Assembly (NCBI GenBank): GCA_013398295.1
Contig: VZSF01001075.1
Location: 682,001 to 746,000, forward strand
DNA length: 64,000 nucleotides
DNA from: Chionis minor
Taxonomy: Eukaryota; Chordata; Aves; Charadriiformes; Chionididae
Reading direction: 5' to 3'
A model generated the notes under the pieces. It did not search any database and was not told the DNA's origin. It worked only from the letters and a program-made list of their open reading frames with translations. How positions within the stretch are numbered: the first letter of the stretch is position 1; the number at the start of each line of letters is the position of its first letter. A program made the translations under genes and the position numbers. This document shows, piece after piece, positions 26,601 to 37,990 of this stretch.

Positions 26601-28129
26601 ATCAGAAATTCATGGACACTGCTATAGATGTGCTGCTTTTGGGAACAACAACAGTAAGGAAGACTGCTACTTAAAGGAAACTCAAGTGTTCTCCAGTGCC
26701 CGAAAAGTAAAAATCAACAAACATCACAACCTGGTGTATCTATCTGCTGCATTACTGACATGTACAAAGAGCTCAAATGCTCACTACCAATATCTATTAC
26801 CTCCTTGCAAATGTGACAGTTTTCTCTGCCAGTGTTTGTCAAGCTACCGAGTTGCATTCATATTCCATATGGATACATATTTTTTCTTTGTTTTCCTTTG
26901 ACATTAATGCTCTGGCAGAGCTTTCTAAGTAGTAAAGCAAGGAAATTAACTTACATTTGCTGCTTTGCTAAAGTAAATTAGCTACGCTTTTGACTTTCTG
27001 TGGTTTTACTCTGAATGGGAGAAGCAATAAAAATGAAATAAGGCTAATCACTGTTGTTCTATGGTTTTCTCTGTGGCGTGTTAAGAGGAGAAGAACCCAT
27101 AATGAAAACCCATGAGTTCATATCTGCTTAAAACAGGTCTCTAATTAGCTTCTATAATCGATCTCCCTGCTCTAGCAGGTGAACCAGGTAATTATCTTGT
27201 TTATACTGTAGGTGAGTCACAAAATGCTAGATAGCTTTCTCTGTATCTTTAAAAGATAATGCATTGTAACAAGTGTTCCCAATATGAATGAACCACTGTC
27301 ATAACCCATACCATCTGTTTCACATGCAGTGATGCGAGTTCTCGTTTTACTGTTACAAAGAGCTCCAGACTTCAAAGGACTGTCCCTTTGACCACTGTCT
27401 CAATCAAAGGATTTTACCTAGACAAATCTTCGCTTCCCATTACCATTTCAGTGTTGCAGACTATCAGGTGTTTCCTGGTACAAAGAGGAGGAATCCAGTC
27501 ACCGGTGCTTTTTTTAAGGGCCAAATCTTGTCACTGTTCACTTCCCATGAGCCTTTTGAGTAGCGCGGGGACTCCAAACTCTGCAGTTAATTAGCGGTTA
27601 GTTACTTAGGGCCTGAGGCTTTGCAGACAGACCGTGGTGCACTATGCAATGTATGTCTTTTATTCAAGATGATGCGTCTGTTACATTCCAGAAGGTGAAG
27701 TAGAGATATGTTGGCTAAATGCATGTTTAGGATTAAGTTGATGTACGCAGAGCACTATCGCAGTACGTCTAATTGCTCATAGAAAAATCCCTAAATCTGA
27801 CATATTTTTGAGTCTTCTCTATTCTCACGTTATTCAGCCTTTGCTTTATTTACATAATACAGATATTTCCCTTTCTTGCAGGTCATCTCATAGTAAGCTC
27901 TACAAAGAAATAATCCCTTTTGACAGCCTTTAAAGAGTCACAGCTGTATTTGAAGCCTGTGACCAGTAGCACTAATAATGGTGTATTTGCAAAGAGAAGA
28001 CATGGAGTGCAGTTCTTCCTAGTATAATGTGGAAGCATTTCATCTCTTTTGTACTAGAGAAGAGGCTTCTTGCTTGTGGTGAATGGCTAAAATATGAGAC
28101 TATATGAGACTATGTTTTCCCTGATCATT
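23681..28129. other. noncoding stretch, pyrimidine-rich in part
   Basis: No gene recognised. About 24120-24500 is strongly pyrimidine-rich on the plus strand. A strong donor-like gag|gtaaga at about 24037-24045 has no convincing acceptor. A C-run/G-run pair lies at 24845-24875. The remainder looks unique. A 10-bp duplication (tatgagacta type) at about 28092-28112 ends the stretch. Confidence 0.45.
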
Positions 28130-28565
28130 AAAACAATGGCATACTAGCTTCTCCCCAAGCTAAAAATAATCCTGTTGTGGGCATGCCCCTTCTCCTCTTC
28201 TCCTTGATAACTGAATTCAAAATTCCCATAAATAATGTCTTTTTTTTTTCATTTTTCATAGACTTGTCCCTAGCAAATTTAGTTTCAAGGTCTTTTATTT
28301 CTGTTTCTAAAGTAATTATCCTCTGGGCCTCTTCCTTTCTTCCTGGTATGATGCTAGACTAATTATTCTTCTCCTAATGAATGCCTGAAATGGATCCCAT
28401 ATGGTGGCATATGTGCCTTCAGATGGAAGCTTCGTTTGAATAAAATAAGAAAATTCTTCTCTTGGGGCTTTCTTAAATTTTTCATTCTGTAACAATGATG
28501 AGTGAAATCTCTGTCTTGGGGATAGACGCAGCCAACTTGCTTTCTATTACACTTCAAGCCTTCTC
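28130..28565 (-). mobile_element. ancient L1/Tx1-type LINE ORF2 remnant, antisense
   Basis: Read on the minus strand, one frame gives FHSSLLQNEKF, then REEFSYFIQTKLPSE, then WDPFQAFIRRRISLASYQEE (its Trp codon at 28397-28399). A +1 shift continues with ITLETEIKDLETKFARDKS, and further on GEASMPLF. In L1-clade ORF2 proteins the linker between endonuclease and reverse transcriptase has this order: a leucine-rich 'LL.de.f' helix, 'W...k...rg.iisy', a Lys/Glu-rich 'lE.ei..LE' coiled coil, then 'GeK..k.La' before the RT. CR1 and L2 lack this arrangement. Stops and at least one frameshift show it is dead. The L1-type assignment rests on pattern memory, not an alignment; the limits are approximate. 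Confidence 0.55.
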
Positions 28566-30474
28566 TGAACTGGAGGTTTCCATGTCTCTCTTGCTAAGGC
28601 CATCCGCAGCTCTTACTTCACATTGTCACAAAAACTACTTGAATGAGTCAAAGCATCATTACATTTGATCTGAAATCTTTTTTTGTTTCCTTAAAAAATA
28701 TTATGTATACTGTTATTTCTCTTACAGTTCTTTGTCACCTTTCTCTAGGCCTACCCCACAGCTTCAATGCCCTTTTTTATTTCCTTGAGGGTTCAATCCA
28801 CACAGTGACTTATAGAATTACCCAAAAAACAAGAGACTAAAGCCAGTCTATTTCTTTGTCTGTGATGACTTGAACCCATAGTTCCCAGCAGAATCCTTTA
28901 TCTGCCAGATTACTGAGTGTTCTATGGTGCACGTCACTCTTTGCATCTATATGAGAACAAGAACGTTAAATGCATAAATTTAGAATCAAGGTCTTCAGGT
29001 CTTAGCGCTGTAAGCATTGCACTGGCAGTGACAGCACCAGAAGGAATGGCTGCTCCCTGGTTTTGGAAATGCAGTGTAAATTTGTGCTGCACTTGGTTCC
29101 CGATCACCTTTAAGAAGCATTGGTAAAACATCCAATGAAACCTAGTGCTGCCTCTTTAACTTTCTCTAACATGACAGAAAAGTTACAATCACAAATTGTT
29201 ATTTATGTGGTAAATCGTAGAAGTCCAGGTCGTGGATATGTATAACCTTGTGTTGAGAGCTGTGCGATGGAGTGTATTTTCAACAACTTTAAAGTCAGGT
29301 AAAAATAGGGTCATTAATACTGTTTTTTGCAAGCATACATAAGTAAAACAAGTCACACTGATATAATAAGATTACACTGAAGAAATTAAAATATGTGAGA
29401 CATTCCAGCTCTGCTGTCCAAACTGTTAACAAATACAGGGGGTTTATTGCTTAAGATCCGTAATTTTTCTATAGATTTAACTTCAATTCTGTTGTGTTTT
29501 CCGTATGACTTAAGTGTTTTATTTATGGAAATCTGACAGGTCATTTTGTTCTTGCACCCAAAATATTCTTCCACATACTAATCACTGAAGTAGGCAGGGG
29601 GAAACTTCTGTTCTAAAGTTCCAGCCATCACAACACATTGTGCTTGAGTCTACTAAGCAATACCGTAGTGAATGTGTAAGATTGCATCTTCTAATTATGG
29701 AGGTGATGCTAACGGCCTGCATCAGTCTGAAGCAGGGTTGGGGTTTAGTACTGATGCCTAAAAGATATTCCAGAATGGAAATATTTGTAGACAAATGAAA
29801 GAAAAAGTGAAATGCTGTTTTTAAAAAAAAATGATTCTGCATCAAGTTATTTTAGTACTGTATCACTTGAATCGTGCTAATTGCTTGTGAAAACCTAACC
29901 ATTTTATCTGATGTATGTATTTGTTCTTGCTTTCAGAGACACAATGGGGAAATACTCTATTGATTTTCATTAGAACATTTGATCCCAAGTTGATAAAGGA
30001 CAGTAGCTAACTGCGCCACTATTAATATTGGACTCTACTTGGACTTAAAAAAGACCTTCAGCACTATGTGAATTTGCAATCAGGGAGAATGTGAGAATAG
30101 GAAAAAAATGCCTGATTTTAAGAAGTGCTATGAGGCCTTAGTTTCTGTTTAAATGGAAAGAGTGTTTGCCTCTGGGTGGTCTCAGCCTGAGACTATCAAC
30201 ACAACAGCTTTGCAAAATACATACTGTACTTTTGTGAATAAGCTTATTTTTCACTTGCTGGCAGTTTCTTATTTTGTTTTCTCTTCTATGAATGAGTAAT
30301 GGTTAGCATTCCAATAACCCAGCTCAGGCTTTAAAATAACAAACCACCAAACAGATTTTAGCTTCTTTAACAATCTTCAAGCTTGCACATTCTTGTAAGG
30401 CATAATCCTTGACTTGGATTTGTTCTATTCTGCTCCATTTTGTCCTATTCTATACAGAATTTTCTGATATACTT

Positions 30475-30550
30475 GTGAAGATTTTTAACAGACGAAACCT
30501 GGACGAGTCCCTAGTGATCTGTTCAATAGCTTGTGTCCTCTACCTGACTT
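30475..30550 (+). mobile_element. possible decayed CR1 3' tail region
   Basis: The stretch 'agatttttaacagacg', 'cctggacgagtcccta', 'gtgatctgttc' resembles the old CR1 3' part that usually reads gtttttaag..ggttgga..agtccctg..gggatgg. It lacks the diagnostic terminal ATTCTATGA motif, so the call is weak. Confidence 0.25.
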
Positions 30551-31160
30551 TCAATCACTTGCTACAAATAACCAAGGGAACGTAAACCATTTTAGGGGAT
30601 AATAATTTATCTTTTGCAGAAGAGTTGGTTTCTTTTCTTTCTGTGACTCAATGCAGTGACCATACAGAATGCTTAATTCATAGTTCAGACATCAGTTTCT
30701 TGTTCAGCTTTCTTTAAAGTCACAGTGTCATTTTCTGACCGGGCAGTATTTGCATGCATAAGCTTGATGAAAGGCCAGTAACCAACAGGGCTTGGGAAAG
30801 GGGTTGTTTCTTATTGCTGTCTCAATACTGGTTGTTTTCCCTGCTGCAAGTTGGTTCTGAACACCCTCTTTGACAAGATAATGCTGCTGAAGGTAATAAA
30901 TAACTGGGAATCTGGGCAGCAGCAGCTTTTCCTAGAAAACCAAATCTTTCAATGTTGGCTAATGAAAGTTGAGCCCTAAATTCATTGTTAAATACCCAAA
31001 ACAAATTGCCAAGATGATAAAAAATTCTACTTAGCCACAAATCTAATCTTGACAATGTGAACTGTGAGTACTCAGAGCTTTGTAGATGCAGACCAGTTTG
31101 ATCTACGTAATCAGATTTGGCATTTTGTCTCTACTTAGATCTATCTAGGAGCGAGCTTTC

Positions 31161-31196
31161 GGGAATATTGGTCAGGGAATATTGGTCAGGCAATAT
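31161..31196. repeat. 14-bp tandem duplication with partial third copy
   Basis: The unit gggaatattggtca is present twice without mismatch (31161-31174, 31175-31188) and followed by ggcaatat, a partial diverged third unit. It looks like recent replication slippage. Confidence 0.9.
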
Positions 31197-31496
31197 CAAG
31201 TGCAGGACAGTGTCATTTTCTTGATGAGGTTAGAAACTGTTCTCTTCCCGAGTCAGAGGGGTTTTTCACTCATTAAGCCGTAGAGACAGGAATTTCAGTA
31301 GTTTGCTGTAGCAAGAGGACAGGTGCAAACTCAGCAATACTCACATGCTTCATAGCACCAAGTCTGAACCAACATTTTGAGGCCAGAATTAGGGAACTAT
31401 GATGGCATTCCAAGTGAATGTAGATTTCTGGTGTGATCCACAGCACTACTTGAGTGGAATGTAAAGTAAGGAGTGGATTCCGCTGCCTTTCAGCAG

Positions 31497-31955
31497 ACAT
31501 TGAGGTGCTGGAGCGTGTCCAGAGAAGGGCAACGAAGCTGGTGAGGGGTCTGGAGAACAAGTCTTATGAGGAGTGGCTGAGGGAGTTGGGTTTGTTTAGC
31601 CTGGAGAAGATTGAGGGGAGACCTTACCACTCTCTACAACTCCCTAAAAGGAGGCTATAGCAAGGTGGGGGTCAATCTCTTCTCCCAAGTAACAAGCGAC
31701 AGGACAAGGGGAAACGGCCTCAAGTTGTGCCAGGGGAGGTTTAGGTTGGATATTGGGAAAAACTTCTTTACCGAAAGGGTTATCATTGGAACAGGCTGCC
31801 CAGGGAGGTGGTGGAATCGCCGTCCCTGGAGGTATTTAAAAGACAGGTAGACATGGTGCTGAGGGACATGGGTTAGGGGTGATTTTTGGCATAGGCTTAT
31901 GGTTGGACTCGATGATCTTGAAGGTCTCTTCCAACCCAAGTGATTCTATGACTGA
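31497..31955 (+). mobile_element. CR1 LINE, 5'-truncated 3' end, sense, well preserved
   Basis: The copy starts in the last ORF2 codons: an open frame reads [20 protein letters not shown] and then [15 protein letters not shown], the conserved CR1 ORF2 C-terminus. It continues through the 3' UTR (ccaggggaggtttaggttgg, gggaaaaacttctttac, ggaacaggctgcccaggg, gaggtggtggaatcgcc) and ends ctcgatgatcttgaaggtct...gattctatga. The frame breaks near 31660 after gaagattgaggggag. Extreme 5' truncation is usual for CR1. It carries the 'gagggacatgggttag' tail subtype, shared with the antisense fragment at 44988 but not with the copy at 45226. The close fit to consensus makes it one of the younger repeats here. 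Confidence 0.96.
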
Positions 31956-34900
31956 ATTGCCCAGTCTGCTCTATCCGCTTTGAAAATGCTGTGGGGGCAA
32001 GATTCAGAAGAGAATCTGATATTCATATCTCTGATACAGCTGATATTGCAGGAGTAATTTTCCAAAACCAACCAGGTTCTCTTGAAAAATAGGTCCCGGC
32101 TTTACCCACTGTCAGGAACCCACATTAGTTACTTGAGTAAGTTTCTTCCTGTGGAATTGGCATAACCTTGCTGCTGGATACAAACCTCCTGCAATCTAGC
32201 CTAAATTTATTTTTTAGCACTTGCGCATGGTCTATCTGCATCATTATATACCTAAATCCCTTTAGGAATCTTGACTTTTGTGCCTTCTATCAAAAAAACA
32301 ACATAGTGGAGTTGCTTTGCCTGCTACAGGTGTGGCAGATCACTGAGGAACAACATAATCACCTGCATCAAACAGAACTCCAACATGACATGATAAAGGA
32401 AAAAAAAAACCTGTTCTTGTGCTGGGTATTACAAGCCCAGGGAGAGAAGGAAATGGAGAGTTTCCTACTGTTTATCAATCCCAGTTCATTTAATAGCAAT
32501 CCAACGTAGTGACACAATTCCACTATACCAAGAAGTCTGCAAAGTCATGAGCTCTTTCACAGCTCTGTAGCTACACTATGGTCTTCTGAAGGTTACTGTT
32601 TCTTTCCTGTAACTGGTCATCCGCTCTGTGTTGTCACCTGGTAAGAAGCGTAATGAGACAATAAATACAAAGAAGCAAAGAAATTTGAAAAGCTCCAAGC
32701 AATACTCTCAAGCACCCTTGAGATTTTCTTTGTCTGACGCTTTATATTTAAAAATTAATCCAGAGCACCCCCACAAAAAATCTATTTTACTTGTTTAACA
32801 AAATGGAGTATTGATTTGCCAAAGCCTAAACAAAGCAGCCTACATGATCCATTGATCAAGAATTTGGGCTCAGTCCATGTGATCATTAACTTCTTTGTCA
32901 GATGCATTCATTTATTCATAAGCTTTGTTTATGGCAGGCCCTTTTCACTGGCTCATTTTAAAAAAAAACCTAAACCCAAATGCCTTTTCTACCTTCCATT
33001 TCACTGAATACAGAAGACAAAACAGAAGGTGCTATCAACTTCAAAGATTTTATGAGCCTTTTGAAGAATCCAGGAACTCTGGAGGCTTTCATATAAGTCC
33101 AGGCTTCAGTATTATTTCGTGAAGACAAAATTCTCCAAAGAAAGCAACCCCTTGTGCAGCCACGTGGGGAACCTAAGCAAAATTGAGAAACTCAGTAGTT
33201 GACTGTTAGGAGTTCCATATACCTTTGTACCGTTGTTCAGGAAATGCTGGTTGCCTGACATAAAGCCATTCTTTTGATGGACTGGTGTGGCAATAAAATA
33301 TGCTTTCTGGAAACTTCTGATGCACAGGTTAAAGGATTATAAAACAGGATCTGGTTAAACCCATGGGTTAATCACAAATCAAAACCGTTTAGTTTTTTCT
33401 CTGTTCGTTCTCTGTGGTTAGCAAAGCAACAAGGAGCAAAAGCGTTCCAAATTCTGTTTTTTTTGAACATGGTACTGTTTCAAGTTCAGACTTTACTGTG
33501 CTGTATAGCTTAATAGTAGGCAGGAGATACTAACAATGAAAAATGAGTCCTTATCATCAATATCTGAGTATTAGCTGCACTCCGTTAATCCCGTGTCGAA
33601 AAGTAACATCACGCTCATGAAGAAGCCATGATAGGGTAAAGCGGGGTATGATCTGGCGCTGAGTGGAACAGCCTGTGGTAACAGACAGGGCTCAGCATCG
33701 TCCCCAAAACACGGGCCTGTCAGGTACCCCTCAGCGCAAGCTGCCTCAGCTCACCTGCTGTCCCGTGAGGTGCTGCGGGTTACAGGCACGCTCGGAGTTG
33801 CCTCCAAAGAGCTGGCACGTTTGCTTGCTCGCCTTGTCGTAATTCCACTGTGAGCTGGTCTCCTTAGCATGCAGCTGTCAACCTTTTCACATCAAAAATG
33901 AAAATAGCAGGAAAAGAAAGTGAAACAGTTTGTGATTTTTTTGGTCTTGTTTAAAGAAAGAATAAAGTAGTCTCCCTCTCAGTAATATATACAACTGAAG
34001 TCTAATTTGCGTGCTGGATGGGCTGCAATGCAAACTATGGAACACAGCCTGCCTAGGTATCTCTGAGGATGTGGACTGATGTCTTGCTGTGTATCTACTC
34101 ATTCTTGAAAAGACGGTAATGGAAATCCCTCTGTATGAATCAGGACATCACCGAATAAATAGCATAAAGTACTACTGCAGTAGGAATTACTGGCCTCATC
34201 TAGAACTGTGAGGAAGATGCAAGTTTTCCCACAAATTATATGCAGCGGTTTTGCATTAGACACCAAGTCTGTAGTTGGTACCTAGTTGTGGTGATATGGA
34301 CAGAGAATTTAGTAGCTCAATTTTTATATACTTGAGTGAGAGAAATGAACTTTATCCTGACCAAGTTTAGTGGGGATAACTTGGTCAAAACTCCTGAACA
34401 ATAAGAAGCAGAGTGTACCTCCATGCTGGGGAGCCATTTGAAACCTCAGTGACACATTCTCAGAAAATTTCGGGTTCCATTCTTAGAAATGGAGAACTTG
34501 TAAACATCTCATGCTGAACCCAAGCATTCTTTAGGCTTATTTTAGACTTAACTCTGGTGTAAATGCTGATTTTGTGCCAACAATGGAAGAGGAAACAGAA
34601 TCAGTTTGCCCGAGGCAAAGTTCTCGCACAGTCTGTTGTATTATCAATACAAGTCACAAACCTTTTCTGCAGTGAGATCTCATTACAAATATTTTTATGC
34701 TCTGCAACATTCATTTGATTTAACTTCTCTTCTTAAATTTAAACTACTTACATTTGGACAGAGACAGTCATGTATTATGAGTAATAAAAAATAAGACATC
34801 AATAGGAACAGTGTATTCTCTGCATATACAAAATGCATACATACACATATATGTATTAACTGCTCAAGCAGGCTCAGAGAACAGAAAAAAGAAATTAAAT

Positions 34901-35638
34901 CATTTGCTTAAGACTAATGCTATATGTGTATATATACATTTTTCTGTTAGCAACATACTTGCACTATGTTTTCTTTTCAGTTAAAGATTGAATACGTGCC
35001 TCAAGAAATAGGCTTTAAACGGATGCACAATAGCTGGCTACAATGGGTAATTTCATTTAGGCACAGAATTACAAAGTAGCCATTTTTAACTTCAACTAGA
35101 TTACACATTTACTAAACCTTCCATAAATTCATCATTTGGCTGAGTCATATTGAGAATTGTTTTAAATAAATCTATGTGAAAATTAAATTTAAGTTGAAAA
35201 GCAGCAGGAAAAAGATGTATAGTGAGTACTTCATTTGTTGTAATAGGACTATTTGGAAAGAATACAAATGCACTTCAAATTGTAAAAAGCATAATTATTT
35301 CTCTCCAGAAGTTGAATGAAATAGAGCAGCTTCTGCCTATATAATATCTGATATGAATTATCCTCATAAAATTCAAGTTTTATTTTTAAAATTAACTGTT
35401 TTCTCAGTGTATAGGAAATTTCCAAATGAGTTCTCCATTTCTTTGTTCTATCAAAATGGCCAAGAAGAAAGTAAGAATTGTCTTAGCTGGTTGGGTTGGA
35501 CCAGTAATTCACGTTCTGCATTATACTACCTTTGGCAGTGGACACTAACAGATGCTTCACGGAAATTGCAGAAACCTGTTTATTATAGAAAGCAGGGTGG
35601 GGATGGGACAGGATGGGACACAAAGGGCATGGGCAAAA
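31956..35638. other. noncoding stretch; GC-richer island at 33590-33870
   Basis: No gene recognised. About 33590-33870 is clearly richer in G+C and CpG than its flanks. It contains segments (ccccaaaacac, cagctcacctgctgtcccgt) loosely similar to the tRNA-SINE-like block at 37440-37620, so it may be an unclassified repeat. TA/CA-rich runs lie at 34821-34859 and 34921-34940. Confidence 0.4.
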
Positions 35639-35702
35639 CCCTAAACGTGAAAGAACCTTAAAGAGGCCACCTAGGCCATCACCCTGCCCCAATAATCCAC
35701 TG
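35639..35702 (-). mobile_element. short decayed CR1 3' tail, antisense
   Basis: On the minus strand it reads gcagggtgatggcctaggtg then gcctctttaaggttctttca. This parallels the CR1 tail 'gcaggggattggactagatgacctcttgaggtcccttcca'. The terminal ATTCTATGA is not recognisable and only about 60 bases remain. An imperfect gatgggacag duplication adjoins it at 35601-35620. Confidence 0.5.
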
Positions 35703-36179
35703 AGAGGCGAAAGTTCATTCTGACCTGATGGTGAATCTTGGTTTCAGGGTCTCTTTCCCTTTCTCACATATCTAACAAAAATGCAAATGTGCCTATTATC
35801 CAGACAATGCCTAAGCCTTTCCAAATGCTGTATGGGGTTAGTGCCTTGTAGATGACTGCGAAAGATCTGGAGTGCTGTGTAATAATTTATTGCTAATAGA
35901 TGATTGCTGGGATTCCGAGACATTTTGTATTGCTTGGGTTTGGTCGGGAATATCAGCAGGAAGGAGGATATCGTTCCAGACAGCCATCCATCAAATGACA
36001 TTTAGGAGCTGTTAAGAAAAAACGTCAGAACTGTTAGATTTAATGACTCTACCTCTTTTTCCAGACAGCCTACGAAACTTGTTCTGACAAGAAATTATTA
36101 AGGACTCTCCCTCCCAAAAAACCCAAACAAAAAACAAATGAAAAAAAAAAAGGCAAGATTTAAAGTAGGATTTTTTAAC
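35703..36179. other. noncoding stretch, nothing recognised
   Basis: Unique AT-rich sequence with an A-rich segment near 36114-36152. No exon, repeat family or RNA gene could be supported. Confidence 0.5.
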
Positions 36180-36426
36180 AGGCGAGAGGGCCGGTGTCTG
36201 CTGCACAGTGGAGCACTGAGCAACTATGCCGGGGCTGCTTCCAGAACCTGCAGCAGTATGTTTACATCAACATGGTGCTGGGCTGCCTACTGCGTGCTGC
36301 TGCGAGGCAGATGGTCTCAGCCCAGAGCTAGCTCCGTGCTACCGCAGCAATAAGCCGTTTGGAGTTTGAACCAGCCTCCTCCACAGCGTAACACAGCGCT
36401 GTATGAAACTACCAGCTCAGGTTAAT
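36180..36426 (-). mobile_element. tRNA-derived SINE-like block, antisense, family unassigned
   Basis: The minus strand begins with tgagctggtagtttca, which fits a pol III A box (TRGC..AGY.GG). It is followed about 40 bases later by ggctggttcaaactcc, a near-consensus B box (GGTTCRAnnCC). Spacing is as in a tRNA, but no cloverleaf could be drawn. The following 170 bases are GC-richer than the surroundings, as a SINE body would be. It resembles no family I can name; chance pol III boxes remain possible. Confidence 0.4.
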
Positions 36427-37439
36427 GTTTCTTCATCTGCCTGTTGGCTCTCCTCATGAAGTCTGCCGCAGGGGAACCAGGATAATGAACTTAGGGTATC
36501 TGAAAAACCTACCCCTGCTTAGTCTACTTATTCCCTACCAATGCTTAAGCCAGCATTTAAAAATCGCCCTTCCGATTTTCTTTTTTTTTTTGTCTTTAAA
36601 GATTTATGCCCACAGCCGAATGCCAAATAAAGAATACTTTTTTTCTGAAAATGTTATTCTGGCACTGACCCTCCTCCATGAATAGACTTCTTTATGGAGT
36701 TTAACCTCCAGGGTAAGAATGATTGATATCTTGCGTATCGTAGCCCAGGACATGGTCTAAAAATGAAAAAAATTGTAAATTCCCCTTGAAGGAGCCCTAC
36801 GAGCTAAGGAGATGCACTGGAAAAGGGAGACACAGATGTAGCTAACTGTTTAACCACGATACTGTATTAGGAATGACAATGGACGGTCACACTGTGTGTT
36901 GATAAACTGATAGCTTTTGGGTTTGAAATGCACTGCCTTTGTCACTATTAGAAAGCTTAAAATAGAGTTTTTGTTTTACCATGTGCGGCTCACCCATATT
37001 TTTGTATACTTCCATCATAGAATCATCTTCACTTTCCTTTACACAATTACGTTATTTACTCTTTTTGAGACAGTTCTGATCTCTATTGTTTGTGTGGATG
37101 ACGACATTTCTCTGGTTTGATACAGTATTAATTAAACACTATTCAGGTTCTTTTCTTAAGGGAGACTACACTAGGCTCTTTAGAGACTTTGGCTTAAAAA
37201 TAAAATCGTGCCAAAGAAACTGCATGCATTAAATGCCTACTCTGTAAAACAAGTAACTGCCATTGGAAAAGAAACAAATGTAAATTCTAGTTACTGTGCT
37301 TGAAAGAGGTGACAAGAAGAAGCGCCAGCATCTTGGCTCCTGTTGCTGCTTTATTGTCACAAATTGTTAGTTACATTTGAAAATTATGGATCTGTCTCAT
37401 TGTGAAAGTGGTGTCTGCCAGTTGGTGCCTGTACACTAG
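36427..37439. other. unique AT-rich noncoding stretch
   Basis: No gene or repeat recognised. A tcatagaatcat string at 37014-37025 looks like a CR1 end but has no CR1 sequence on either side. Confidence 0.5.
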
Positions 37440-37625
37440 AGTGGCTTTACCCAATTAGCAGAATTTCCCATGCAGGACCCAAAATAGCTGTGCACGCATC
37501 CTCAACGCTGCCGCAGCTGAGGCTCGTCCTGGGACTCTGGTGGTCTGCAAACAACTGCTTTACCAGGTGAGCTCAGCGCAGAAGAAGCCATACGAAGCAC
37601 GTCTCCGTGCAAGTCAGCCTTGGCA
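37440..37625 (-). mobile_element. tRNA-derived SINE-like block, antisense, family unassigned
   Basis: On the minus strand, tgagctcacctggtaaagca (A-box-like) precedes gtcccaggacgagcctc, a degenerate B box, at tRNA-like spacing. A GC-richer body follows (gcggcagcg, gaggatgcgtgcac). It is CpG-containing and unlike its AT-rich flanks. A loose resemblance to the block at 33700 hints at a shared family. On the plus strand the same place has a decent acceptor/donor junction, ctttaccag|gtgagc, at 37562. Assignment is tentative. Confidence 0.4.
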
Positions 37626-37759
37626 CATCTAATCTAGCTAGATTTGTCTGTAGTTCTCTCTCTCTGACAGATGTAGCCTGCCCCAGTCACAAACACACTG
37701 TGCAGCAGACAGAACAGTATTTTTAACCCCAGTGCACTCATGAAATGAAAACAGGTCGT

Positions 37760-37990
37760 GGAAACAGTGACATTTAAGTGCTACTTGTGATATTCATATC
37801 ATGGGCCATCTCACGCTATTTGCATCTCTCCTCTGGCGCTCAATCAAGTGAAACTCGCCCTGTGCGGAGCTGTGTACTATTCAAGCCACATCTAAGGCTC
37901 ATACTGAGATGATGGCAGTGCCATCAGGTAACTGCTTTATGGGAAAAACATCTGAGGGACTTAAGAGACTGATTTCATGTAAGAGTTCAA
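37760..37990. promoter_or_regulatory. candidate regulatory element: POU octamer plus 15-bp palindrome
   Basis: A perfect octamer ATTTGCAT (37818-37825) lies 86 bases before the palindrome GATGGCAGTGCCATC (37911-37925), whose 7-base arms are exactly complementary around one central base. TGGCA/TGCCA half-sites resemble NFI-type half-sites, but the spacing is not the classic one. The block has higher G+C than its flanks. Function is inference only. Confidence 0.3.

Larger units (their letters stand above)
28566..31493. other. noncoding stretch, mostly unique
   Basis: No gene recognised. The part next to the L1-like remnant (28566-28900) stays pyrimidine-rich and may be more of that element in unreadable form. 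An octamer ATTTGCAT at 30748-30755 and a doubtful CR1 tail at 30475-30550 are the only other points seen. Confidence 0.45.

Noticed and set aside
37014..37025. tcatagaatcat string resembling an antisense CR1 end
   Set aside because: No CR1-like sequence follows on either side; 12 bases alone are not evidence.
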